Below are positions 1 to 8,500 of a stretch of 16,121 nucleotides of DNA, one piece after another. The stretch is from JBOGIF01 sp050742415 (lineage in GTDB: Bacteria > Actinomycetota > Acidimicrobiia > Acidimicrobiales > AC-14). Every line of letters begins with the position of its first letter. The stretch's first letter is position 1. The translations under genes were made by a program, and so were the position numbers. The stretch is from positions 1 to 16,121 of the forward strand of contig JBOGIF010000178.1 of the NCBI GenBank assembly GCA_050742415.1. The letters are read 5' to 3'. Under the pieces are notes generated by a model, which saw only the letters and a list, made by a program, of their open reading frames with translations, was not told the origin of the DNA and made no database searches.

Positions 1-401
1 CACTCGGTGTCGTCGACGGTGAACTGAGCCGCCCCCGGCCCCTCCACGGTGACCGACTCCACCGAGAACACACTGGATCCGGTGTTGCGAACCGTAAGGG
101 GCTTCTCAGAGCGACCAAGCGCGGCAAAGGCGAGCACCGGCGGGCTGAGCTCGAAGCGGGATCCCGAAGACACGACCGTCGAGCCCGACGAGCCGGACCC
201 GAACAACGTCGTCGTGGTCCCACCGACGGTGGTAAAGGTCGTCGACGTCGCGGTGCTCGAGTTGGCATTGGAGCCGTCCCCGCCTCCGACCCAGCCGAGC
301 TGCACCGACACGGTGAGCAGGCCGACGATGCCGGTGAGAAGGCCGGCCAGACCTGTGACCAGGCCGGGCACAGTGGACCAGAAGTTGCGGTTGTCACTCA
401 T
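1..401 (-). CDS. Membrane-anchored extracytoplasmic protein with Ser/Thr-rich linker (3' end outside window)
   Basis: Function unknown. The visible 133 residues start with ATG at 401-399, directly after the mshC stop codon (402-404) with no gap. Residues 8-37 (VPGLVTGLAGLLTGIVGLLT and following) form one hydrophobic segment that looks like a signal anchor or uncleaved signal peptide. Residues 40-80 are a linker rich in Gly, Ser and Thr, typical of an exported spacer. From about residue 82 a beta-strand-like domain begins (FELSPPVLAFAALG, then PLTVRNTGSS and FSVESVTVEGPGAAQFTV). This pattern resembles the choice-of-anchor-D/HYDIN-like Ig-fold repeats of secreted bacterial proteins. The frame is still open at the window edge, so length and any C-terminal domain are unknown. 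Its abutting position suggests co-transcription with mshC, but no functional link is implied. The assignment to the Ig-like family is by resemblance only. Confidence 0.75.
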   Translation of the reverse strand, partial: MSDNRNFWSTVPGLVTGLAGLLTGIVGLLTVSVQLGWVGGGDGSNANSSTATSTTFTTVGGTTTTLFGSGSSGSTVVSSGSRFELSPPVLAFAALGRSEKPLTVRNTGSSVFSVESVTVEGPGAAQFTVDDTE

Positions 402-1511
402 CTAGATCACCCCGAGAAGCTCGGCTGACTGGGCGACCCCCTCCCCCGACGAAACCGCGCTGTCGACGGCCTCCACCGCCCTGGGGAGGTCGAGATCGTC
501 GTCGAGCGCTGCCCGCACCTCTGTCATAGCACCGTCTCCGGGACCGCTCGACCGCCACTGCTCCAGGCGGCTGGTGGCGGCGGGAAGCAGCTCGTCGTGC
601 CAGGCCCAGGGCTGGCGGTGGCTGTGGTCCAGGATGGCCAGTCGTACGGCCATCGGGTCCCACTCCTTGAGTAGCTCGCTCACGAACACCAGGTTCCCGA
701 GCGACTTCGACATCTTCACGCCGTCAAGGGTGACCATCGGGGCGTGGAGCCAGTGGCGCACGAACGGCTCGCCTGTGGCCGCCTCTGACTGGGCCGCCTC
801 GCACTCGTGATGGGGGAAGACGAGGTCGGTGCCACCGCCGTGCAGGTCGATCGTGGTCCCGAGCTCCCTCAACGCCAGAGCCGAGCACTCGATGTGCCAG
901 CCCGGCCGACCCCTGCCCCACATCGAGTCCCAGGCCGGCTCACCCGGCTCCGAGGGCTGCCAGAGGACGAAGTCGAGGGGATCGCGCTTGGCCGGGTCGT
1001 CCGGGCGGCCCCCGTTCTGCGCCGCGGCGGCGAGCATCTGCCCACGGTCGAGGTGGCTGACCTCCCCGAAGCGCTCGAACGACCCCACGCTGAAGTACAC
1101 GGCACCGCCCGCCTGGTAGGCGTGGCCGCTCTCCAGCACCATCCCGATGAACCCCAGGATGTCGTGGATGGCAGACGTGGCCGCCGGCTCGCTGTAGGCC
1201 GGCAGCATGCCGAGCGCCGCCATGTCGGCCTGGAAGCGGATGGTCTCGGCCGCCGCCAGCTCCTGGTAGTCGATGCCCAGCTCGCGCGCCTTGCGCAGGA
1301 TGTCGTCGTCGACGTCGGTGACGTTGCGCACGCAGTGGGTGCGGTGGCCCAGGTCGCGCAGGCGGCGCTGGAGAACGTCGTAGAGGACATAGGTGGACGC
1401 GTGGCCGATGTGGGTGGCGTCGTAGGGCGTTATGCCGCACGTGTACATAGTGACCAGCGGGCCCGGCCGGAACTCGACCACCTCGCCGCGGGCCGTGTCG
1501 TAGAGCCTCAC
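402..1511 (-). CDS. mshC: L-cysteine:1D-myo-inosityl 2-amino-2-deoxy-alpha-D-glucopyranoside ligase
   Basis: ATP-dependent cytoplasmic ligase that joins cysteine to GlcN-Ins in mycothiol biosynthesis. The 369-residue protein has the class I cysteinyl-tRNA-synthetase fold. CGITPYDATHIGHA at residues 25-38 contains the HIGH-type ATP motif, and the ITPYDATH wording is characteristic of MshC, where cysteinyl-tRNA synthetases usually read PTVYD. KMSKS is at 266-270. Four probable zinc ligands that bind the cysteine substrate are C25, C209 (in GWHIECSAL), H234 and E238 (in FPHHECEAAQ). The C-terminal anticodon-binding part is short, as in MshC. The start is GTG at 1511; the frame upstream is closed by TGA at 1547-1545 with no other start codon between. 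The protein is about 40 residues shorter than typical MshC (about 410), mostly at the ends. It lies 16 nt after the F420 reductase-like gene, consistent with an operon. A divergent CysS is possible but less likely. Confidence 0.9.
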   Translation of the reverse strand: MRLYDTARGEVVEFRPGPLVTMYTCGITPYDATHIGHASTYVLYDVLQRRLRDLGHRTHCVRNVTDVDDDILRKARELGIDYQELAAAETIRFQADMAALGMLPAYSEPAATSAIHDILGFIGMVLESGHAYQAGGAVYFSVGSFERFGEVSHLDRGQMLAAAAQNGGRPDDPAKRDPLDFVLWQPSEPGEPAWDSMWGRGRPGWHIECSALALRELGTTIDLHGGGTDLVFPHHECEAAQSEAATGEPFVRHWLHAPMVTLDGVKMSKSLGNLVFVSELLKEWDPMAVRLAILDHSHRQPWAWHDELLPAATSRLEQWRSSGPGDGAMTEVRAALDDDLDLPRAVEAVDSAVSSGEGVAQSAELLGVI

Positions 1512-1527
1512 GCCCGCCGGCCAACGG

Positions 1528-2205
1528 TCACAGGTCGAGGCCCATCAGCCGGATGCTGGACCGGCCCTTGTACCGCTTGTTGATGCCGAGGAGCACCGCC
1601 GTGAAGGCCTCGACGGCGCCGGCGGCGGCCAGGGATCCGGCATGGACGGGACGCAGGTCCGGCATCCTCCTCACCAGCTCGGCGGTGGCGCCGGCCGCCT
1701 CCTGATCGTCGCTGCAGATGAGCACGTCACCCTCTGCCGGGCGACTCAGGTCGGCGAGGCTACGGGCCGGCAGGTGCTGGAAGGCGGCCGCCACCAGCGC
1801 ACCCGGGGCCGCCTGCTGGACGGCCGCGGCCACCGACCCGGCCGGCACGTCAACCGGTCGGAGCTCGCCGTCGACCATGGCCAAGGCGTTCCCCATCGAG
1901 ATCACGACCTTGCCTGAGAGGCGCTCGGCCAGCTCCTCGGCCGTGGCCGCCGCCGCGTCCCAGACCGTGGCCAGCACGACCAGAGGAGCGTCTGCCGCCT
2001 CGGAGTTGACGGCCGGGTGCAAGGCCAACGCGAGGTCCGGCCAGCGCTCGGCGATGCCGTTGCACACCTCCTGCGCCCGCTCGGCCGACCGCGACCCGAT
2101 GGTGACGGCGACCCCGGCTGCCGCCAGCCTGGCCGCAAGCGCTCGCCCGGCCGGCCCGGTTCCTCCGACGATCCCAACCTGCACGCTGGCGCTCACGGCG
2201 CCCAC
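1528..2205 (-). CDS. npdG: F420-dependent NADP oxidoreductase (NpdG/Fno family)
   Basis: Cytoplasmic enzyme of the family that transfers hydride between coenzyme F420 and NADP. The 225-residue protein begins with a Rossmann dinucleotide motif (VGIVGGTGPAGRALAARLA, about residues 10-28), followed by TIGSRSAERAQ, which resembles the NADP-phosphate-binding SR segment. Further family-like blocks are LATVWDAA, GKVVISMGNAL, AAFQHLPARSLADL and the C-terminal ALLGINKRYKG...IRLMGLDL, close to the usual Fno ending with NINRRYK. Length matches the family (about 210-230). The first possible start is GTG at 2205; a second GTG lies three codons further in and no good Shine-Dalgarno separates them, so the start is uncertain. 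It is the first gene of the minus-strand cluster with mshC. Direction of catalysis cannot be told from sequence. A related NAD(P)-binding reductase not using F420 remains possible. Confidence 0.85.
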   Translation of the reverse strand: MGAVSASVQVGIVGGTGPAGRALAARLAAAGVAVTIGSRSAERAQEVCNGIAERWPDLALALHPAVNSEAADAPLVVLATVWDAAAATAEELAERLSGKVVISMGNALAMVDGELRPVDVPAGSVAAAVQQAAPGALVAAAFQHLPARSLADLSRPAEGDVLICSDDQEAAGATAELVRRMPDLRPVHAGSLAAAGAVEAFTAVLLGINKRYKGRSSIRLMGLDL

Positions 2206-2247
2206 AGTGGCACGGCCGTCCGGCCCGCAGCCATCCCAACCCCCTCC

Positions 2248-2294
2248 AACTGGGGACGCTCAGGGTGGCTCTACGACCCTGAGTGTCCCCAGTT
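2248..2294. repeat. 47-nt palindrome, copy 1 (long hairpin in divergent gap)
   Basis: Left arm AACTGGGGACGCTCAGGGT and right arm ACCCTGAGTGTCCCCAGTT are complementary over 19 positions with a single G/T opposition, and enclose a 9-nt loop. The element lies between the divergent npdG-like and phoD-like genes, 42 nt from the npdG start. No T-tract follows on either strand. A second copy of the same length, identical at 40 of 47 positions, is at 14996-15042. It could be a dispersed repeat of the REP or small-MITE type, or a protein-binding or RNA structural site. Placement between two gene starts argues against a simple terminator. Confidence 0.85.
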
Positions 2295-2330
2295 CGATGG
2301 GTTGCGGGATGGGGCCTACTGTCGGGCGGC

Positions 2331-3803
2331 GTGTTCGAGCACGGGGTCGCCAGCGCCGACCCGCTTCCCGACGGCGTGCTCATCTGGACCCGCTGCGCCC
2401 GCCCGGGATCGGTCTCGTGGGAGATGGCCCGCGACCCGTCGATGCTTGACCCGCTCGCGGCCGGCCAGGCCACCGCCGAGCACGCCCACGACCTCACCGT
2501 GCACGTCGACGTGGGCGGCCTGGAGCCGTCGACGACCTACTGGTACCGGTTCACCGCCGATGGTGAGCGTTCGCGCCTCGGCCGCACCCGCACGGCCCCG
2601 GCCCCTGGCGCCAATCCCGGCCGGCTGCGGATCGGGCTGGTCTCATGCTCGTCGTGGCCCGGCGGCTTCTTCACCGCCTACCGCCATCTCGCGGCCCGGG
2701 AGCTCGACCTCGTGGTGCACGTGGGCGACTACATCTACGAGTACGAGCGCCGACCGGGCCCCCGATCGCGGTCGGAGGAGGACCTTGAGCTCGGGGCAGT
2801 AACGCTCGGCGAGTACCGCTCCCGCCACGCCCGCTACCGCACCGACGCCGACCTCGCCGACCTGCACGCCCGCCACCCGGTCGTCGCGGTGTGGGACGAC
2901 CACGACGTGGCCGGTGGGTCCTGGTCCGAGGGAGCCGTCCGCCACGACCCCGCCCGGCAGGGCGACTGGCACCAGCGGCTGGCGGTCGCCATGCGTGCCT
3001 GGCGCGAGTGGGTGCCCGTGCGGAGTCCCGACCCGGCCGACGTACGGCGCGTGCACCGAAAGATCGCCCTCGGAGGACTCGCCGACCTCTTCATGCTCGA
3101 CACCCGCTTCGCCTGCCGCGACCGTCCTGCCGGCCGAGCCCGCCCGGTGGCCAGGGTCAGACGGCGCGACCGCCGGTTGCTGGGCGAGCCCCAATGGCGC
3201 TGGCTGGAGGACGAAGTGGAGGCATCGACCGCTCGATGGAAGCTCTTGGGAAACCAGGTGGTGATGGCCGAGATCGCGGCCCTGGGCCGGCTCGGCCCCT
3301 TCGGAGTGAACTCAGATCAGTGGGACGGCTACCCCGCTGAGCGCCAACGGATGTACGACCTCTTCGCTCGGCGGGACGATCGGATGGTGGTGCTGAGCGG
3401 CGACCTGCACTCCTCCTGGGCAGCCGAGCTGCCGGCCGGTGTCGAGTTCGTGACGCCGGCGGTCAGCGCGCCGAGCTTCGCCCGGGTCCTCGTCCCGCCG
3501 GTACCGGGCGCGGCCGCCGTCGCGGCGCGTTGGTTCCGGTTGCAGAACCGTGACGTGCGGTTCTCCGAGCTGGCCGGCCACGGGTATGTGGTCGTCGACG
3601 TCACGGCGGACCGGGTCCAGGCCGACTGGTGGTTGATCAGGACCGTCGGCCAGCAGGACGCTCCCGAGCGGTGGGCAGCGGGCTGGCAGATCGGCCACGG
3701 CGACACCCGCCTCACCCCGGCATCGGCCCCGACGTCGGATCAGGTGGAGCCGTCGGCGGCGCTTCTCAGCCCGGCGACCGACAGCTCGCCGAGGGTCAGG
3801 TAG
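2331..3803 (+). CDS. phoD: PhoD-family alkaline phosphatase/phosphodiesterase
   Basis: Metal-dependent phosphoesterase of the PhoD family, whose characterised members use iron and calcium. From GTG 2331 it is 490 residues. An N-terminal fibronectin-like PhoD_N domain covers about residues 1-95 (FEHGVASADPLPDGVLIWTR, then TTYWYRF). The catalytic domain follows: LVSCSSWPGGFF with the probable metal-ligand Cys at 106, VVHVGDYIYEYE around 129-139, AVWDDHDVAGGSW around 186-198, WKLLGNQ near 303-309, and SGDLHSSW near 355-362. PhoD proteins are usually exported by Tat, but no twin-arginine signal is seen here. The frame is open upstream to a GTG at 2283, inside the hairpin repeat; those 16 extra residues also lack a signal peptide. 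The conserved domain begins at residue 2 from 2331, so that start is preferred, though it has no strong ribosome site. The last 64 nt overlap the convergent chelatase gene. Natural substrate and location are unresolved. Confidence 0.88.
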   Translation: MFEHGVASADPLPDGVLIWTRCARPGSVSWEMARDPSMLDPLAAGQATAEHAHDLTVHVDVGGLEPSTTYWYRFTADGERSRLGRTRTAPAPGANPGRLRIGLVSCSSWPGGFFTAYRHLAARELDLVVHVGDYIYEYERRPGPRSRSEEDLELGAVTLGEYRSRHARYRTDADLADLHARHPVVAVWDDHDVAGGSWSEGAVRHDPARQGDWHQRLAVAMRAWREWVPVRSPDPADVRRVHRKIALGGLADLFMLDTRFACRDRPAGRARPVARVRRRDRRLLGEPQWRWLEDEVEASTARWKLLGNQVVMAEIAALGRLGPFGVNSDQWDGYPAERQRMYDLFARRDDRMVVLSGDLHSSWAAELPAGVEFVTPAVSAPSFARVLVPPVPGAAAVAARWFRLQNRDVRFSELAGHGYVVVDVTADRVQADWWLIRTVGQQDAPERWAAGWQIGHGDTRLTPASAPTSDQVEPSAALLSPATDSSPRVR

Positions 3804-5521
3804 CGGGCGCCCATCAGCTCGGCCAGCTCGGCGGCCAGGCCCAGCCGGCTACGGCCCTCCTCGGCATCGATGACCACGGCGGGGATGCGCCGGCGCCGGA
3901 CACTGGCCGCCGACTGCCGGGCGGCATCCAGAGGATCCCTGCCCGGCGGGCCGTTGGTGGCGCGGCCGTCGGACACCAGTACCAGGAGGGGGCGGTGGCC
4001 GCCGTCGCCGTTCTGGCGCTCCGCGGTCAAGGCGATGTCGAGCGCAGCCTGGATCCCCGCCGCCAACGGCGTCCGCCCACCCATGGGGACATCCGCCAGC
4101 CTGGCCTTGGCCACCTCCACGCTGCCCGTCGGCCGGAGAACGACCTCGGCGCCGTCGCCCCGGAAGGTGACTAGGGCGACCCGGTCGCGACGCTGGTAGG
4201 CGTCGACCAGCAAACCGAGCACTGCCCCCTTGGCCGCCTCCATGCGGCGCTCGGCCCCCATCGAGCCCGAGGCGTCGACGGCGAAGACGACGAGGTTGCC
4301 AGCCCGCGTCTCACGCACGGCCTCCCGCACGTCGCCGGCCTGGACGAGCTGGACCGCGCTCGTCACCGCTGAACGAGGCTCGCCCGACCGTCGCACCGCG
4401 GCGGCCCTCAGCGTGGCGCCGACCGCCACCGACCCCAACGCTCCCCCCTCGGGTGCCCGGTCACCGACCAACCGCCCCCGATCGGCCTGGACCACCGATC
4501 GCCTGCCGGCGGCACCACTCTCGGCACGCGGCGCCTGGAGGAGTGGCGCCGTCGGGGCCACCGGCCCTGGGCCGGCGACGCGGTCGGGCGCGCCCTGGCC
4601 GTTGGCGGGATCGGCCGTGGAGTCGACCGATCCGAGAGCCGAGTCCAGCTCCTCGGGAGAGACCCCTGGCGGGTCCAGCGGATGGCGACGGCGCCGGTGA
4701 GCCAGGGCCAGCGGGGCTACCCTGCGGACGTCGTCAAACGTGGTTGACCTTCTCCCTTCGAGACCGGCAAGCGCGGCGGCCGCCCGGCAGATCACCAGGT
4801 CGGCGCGCAGGCCTTCGGCACCCACCGACGCGCACAGCGTGGACACCGCGCCGACGATCTCGTCGTCGAGCGACGCCCGAACGGATCCCCGGATGTGCGC
4901 GCCCAACTCGGACTCCGACGAGCCCCACTGCGCGTGGAATGACTCCGGGTCGGCGTCGAAGGCCATCCTGCGCCGGACCGCCTCTGCTCTCCCTGCTGGG
5001 TCGGTCTCGGTGGTCACGTCGACCGCCAACCCAAAGCGGTCGAGGAGCTGAGGCCGCAGGTCGCCCTCCTCGGGGTTCATGGACCCCACCAGGACGAATC
5101 GGCTCGGGTGGGCGTGAGAGATGCCTTCGCGCTCCACCCGGTTGACCCCGCTGACCGCCACATCGAGAAGGACATCGACCAGGTGGTCCGCGAGGAGGTT
5201 GATCTCGTCGACGTAGAGGACGCCGCCGTGGGCCGCCGCCACCAGCCCGGGGCGGAACCGGATCTCCCCTCCAGTAAGCGCGGCGGCGAGGTCGACCGAG
5301 CCGACCACACGGTCCTCCGTCGCACCCACGGGTAGCTCGACGAATCGCCCCTCGCCCGGCAGCAGTGATGCGAGGGCGCGCGCCAGCGTGGTCTTGGCCG
5401 AGCCCTTGTGGCCACGGAGCAGCACGCCACCCAGAGCAGGCTCGGCAGCCGCCAGCGTGAGAGCGAGCTTGGCGTCGTCCTGGCCCACGACGGCGGAGAA
5501 GGGGAACATCAAGGCCGTCAC
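3740..5521 (-). CDS. Fused ChlI/ChlD-type AAA+ and VWA chelatase subunit (probable cobaltochelatase partner of CobN)
   Basis: The 593-residue protein is the likely ATPase motor of cobalt insertion. Residues 1-290 are an AAA+ module of the Mg-chelatase I type: Walker A GHKGSAKT at 37-44, Walker B VLYVDE at 101-106, and GSMNPEEGDLRPQLLDRF at 146-163. A linker rich in Pro, Gly and Ala spans about 290-395. Residues 405-593 form a von Willebrand A domain with the MIDAS residues DASGS at 416-420, Thr in GGRTPL (484) and Asp in VSDG (518). CobN normally works with separate CobS and CobT; in actinobacteria a single ChlI-ChlD-like protein is found instead, and the position directly after cobN supports that here. 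The start is GTG 5521, overlapping the cobN stop as GTGA; ATG at 5509 is an alternative. It is the last gene of the operon and its end overlaps phoD. Confidence 0.88.
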   Translation of the reverse strand: MTALMFPFSAVVGQDDAKLALTLAAAEPALGGVLLRGHKGSAKTTLARALASLLPGEGRFVELPVGATEDRVVGSVDLAAALTGGEIRFRPGLVAAAHGGVLYVDEINLLADHLVDVLLDVAVSGVNRVEREGISHAHPSRFVLVGSMNPEEGDLRPQLLDRFGLAVDVTTETDPAGRAEAVRRRMAFDADPESFHAQWGSSESELGAHIRGSVRASLDDEIVGAVSTLCASVGAEGLRADLVICRAAAALAGLEGRRSTTFDDVRRVAPLALAHRRRRHPLDPPGVSPEELDSALGSVDSTADPANGQGAPDRVAGPGPVAPTAPLLQAPRAESGAAGRRSVVQADRGRLVGDRAPEGGALGSVAVGATLRAAAVRRSGEPRSAVTSAVQLVQAGDVREAVRETRAGNLVVFAVDASGSMGAERRMEAAKGAVLGLLVDAYQRRDRVALVTFRGDGAEVVLRPTGSVEVAKARLADVPMGGRTPLAAGIQAALDIALTAERQNGDGGHRPLLVLVSDGRATNGPPGRDPLDAARQSAASVRRRRIPAVVIDAEEGRSRLGLAAELAELMGARYLTLGELSVAGLRSAADGST

Positions 5522-8500
5522 CGCCCTTCCTCCCAGCCCTCGGCCTCGAGCAGAGCCGAGCGCAGGGTGGCGAGGGCCTCGGGTGAGGCATCCCAGAGGC
5601 CGCGGTCGTCGGCCTCCAGGAGCCGCTCGGCGATCGACCGCAACGCCCAGAGGTTGGAGCGCTCGAAGAACTTCCGGACCTCGGCGTCTCCGACGTAGGC
5701 CTGGGTCACCCTTTCGTACATCCAGTCCTCGACAACCCGGGCCGTGGCGTCGTAGCCGAACAAGTAGTCAACCGTGGCTGCCATCTCGAACGCCCCCTTG
5801 TAACCGTGGCGGCCCATAGCCGAGATCCACTTGGGGTTGAGGACCCGGGTGCGCACGACGCGAGCCGCCTCTTCCGCCAACGACCTCACGCGGGGCCGGG
5901 CGGGGTCGGACGAGTCGCCGAACCACGCCTTCGGCGCCTCACCACCGCGCAGGGCCCGGATCGTCGCCACCATCCCGCCGTGGTCCTGCAGGTAGTCGTC
6001 GGAGTCGAAGATGTCGTGCTCGCGGTTGTCCTGATTCTTCGCCGCCACCTCGATGGCGGCGAAGCGCCTCACCATGGCGTCGGCCGCAGCCGCGCCCATG
6101 GCGCTCCGCCCGTAGGAGTAGCCGCCCCATGCCACGTAGACCGCAGCCAGGTCGTCGTCGGACCGCCAGTCGCCCGAGTCGATGAGGGGCAGGATCCCCG
6201 ACCCGTAGGCGCCGGGCTTCGACCCGAAGATGCGCGGGTCGTCGTCGAAGCCGGCCAGCCGGACCGCATCGTCTATCAAGGCGACCACGTGCGGGAAGGC
6301 GTCGCGGAAGAAGCCCGAGATACGAAGCGTCACGTCCACCCGCGCTCGCCCCAGCTCCTCCGCTGGAACCAGCTCCACGCCCGTCACCCGGCCCGACTCC
6401 TCGGCCCACACCGGCCGCGCGCCCAGCAGCGCCAGCGCCTCGGCGATGTCGTCGCCGCCCGTACGCATGGCCGCTGTCCCCCACACCACGAGCCCGACCG
6501 AGCGCGGCGGCCGGCCTTCTTCGGCCACATGGCGGGCCACCAGCTCGTCGGCGAGCCGCCGGCCCACGTCCCAAGCCAGCGCCGAGGGGATGGCCTTCGG
6601 GTCCACCGAGTAGAAGTTGCGCCCGGTCGGCAGCACGTTGGCCATTCCCCGGGTCGGCGCGCCGCTGGGGCCGGCGGGGACGTGGCGGCCGTCGAGGGCA
6701 CCCAGGAGGTTGGTGATCTCGTCGGTGGTGCGGGCCAGGGCCGGGACGAGCCGGTCGCACACCCAGGCCAGGGTCGGGTCGTCCCCCCGGTAGCTCCACC
6801 CCTGGGACTGAAGGCCGGCGAGCGCGGCGCGGGCCGCCGCCTCGGCGGCGTCGACCGCATGGCGGCCGTCACCGACCTCGACCTGGCGCAGCGGAGGTAC
6901 CGAACCCTGGGGGAGCCGGGTGAGGGCGAGCACCAGGTCGAGCTCGGCCTCGCCTTCGGGCGGCTTGCCGAGCAGGTGCAGACCGCCGCGGATCTGGGCG
7001 TCCTTCAGCTCGCACAGGTAGCCGTCGACGTGAAGCACGAGGTCGTCGAAGACGTCGTCCTCCGGTCGGTCGGCCACGCCTAGGTCGCGGTGGATCTCGG
7101 CAGCCACCAGCAGGTCCCACACCTTCGAGCGGATCGCCGGCAGCTTCGAGGGGTCGAGCGCCGCCACCCGGGCGTGCTCGTCGAGCAGCGACTCCAGGCG
7201 AGCCAGGTCGTCGTAGGTGTCGGCCCTCGTCATCGGCGGCAGCAGATGGTCGACGATCACGGCGTGCGCCCGCCGCTTGGCCTGCGTGCCCTCCCCGGGG
7301 TCGTTGACCACGAACGGGTACACCAGCGGAAGGTCGCCCAGGGCAGCGTCGGGTGCGCATGCCGCCGACAGCCCCACACCCTTCCCCGGCAGCCACTCCA
7401 AGGTTCCGTGCTTGCCGGCGTGGACGACGGCATGAGCTCCCCACGACATCTCGAGCCAGCGATAGAACGCCAGGTAGTGATGTGTGGGCGCCAGATCGGG
7501 CGAGTGGTAGACCGCGATCGGGTTGTCGCCGAACCCCCGGGGCGGCTGCACCGCTACCAGGACATTGCCGAGGTCCAGACCGGCGAAGACGAGATCGGCC
7601 CCGTCGCGGTAGACGCCGCCCGGCGGCTCTCCCCAAGCTCGTGTCACCTCCTCTCGTAGCGACAGCGGGAGCGTCGAGAACCAGCTCGCGTACTCGGCAC
7701 CGGCCCACCGGCCGGCAGCCGCCGACAGCTGGGCCGGGTTCATGGCGTCGCTCTCGTAGCAGAGCGCGTCGGCCAGCTCGGCCATGAGCTCGTCCCCGTC
7801 GGCGGGAATGCGGTCGACGCGGTAGCCCACCGCCGATAGCGCATGGAGCAACCCGATCACCGACGCGGGCGTGTCCAGCCCGACCGCGTTGCCAATACGG
7901 CTGCGTTTGGTCGGGTAGGCGGAGAGCACGATGGCCACGCGCTTGTGGGTGCTGGCCACGCCCCGCAGCCCTGCCAGCCGGGTGGCCACACCGGCTACCC
8001 GATCGACGCGATCGGGACGGGTCCGATAGGCCACAACCGGGGTGCCGAGCTGGTCTCCGTCGTCGACGACCTCCTTGAAGGAGAAGGGAACGGTGATCAC
8101 GCGCCCGTCGAACTCCGGTATGGCCACGCTCATGGCAACATCGAGTGGGTTCAGCCCACAACTACTGTCAAGCCAGTTTGACGATGTCTGGGTAGACACA
8201 ACCGCCTGGACGATGGGCACGCCCAGATTGGCCAGGGCAGTCGCATCCCAGTCCTCGCCCTCGTCCCCGGCGCTGCCCATGGCCAGCACGGTGGTGACCA
8301 GCGCGTCGACGCCGTTGGCCGCCAGCAGCGACAGCACTCCGGGATTGCTCCGGAGCGAGTAGCACCACGCGGCCACCGCGTTGGCTCCCCGGGACTCGAT
8401 CGCCCGGCACAGATCCTCCACGAAGCCGGTGTTCCCCGACACCAGGTGCGTTCGGTAGAAGACGACTCCGACCGTGGGGCGGTCGGAATGAGATGCCCTG

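Noticed and set aside
49..405. Plus-strand open frame at the left end
   Set aside because: The antisense frame has a clear membrane anchor, stalk and Ig-like domain and starts exactly after mshC; the plus frame is Pro/Val-rich with no recognisable motif.
402..1511. Cysteinyl-tRNA synthetase instead of MshC
   Set aside because: GITPYDATH and the short C-terminal region fit MshC better than the CysS pattern, although the folds are shared.
2248..2294. Hairpin as a standard Rho-independent terminator
   Set aside because: It sits between divergent gene starts and has no T-tract on either strand.
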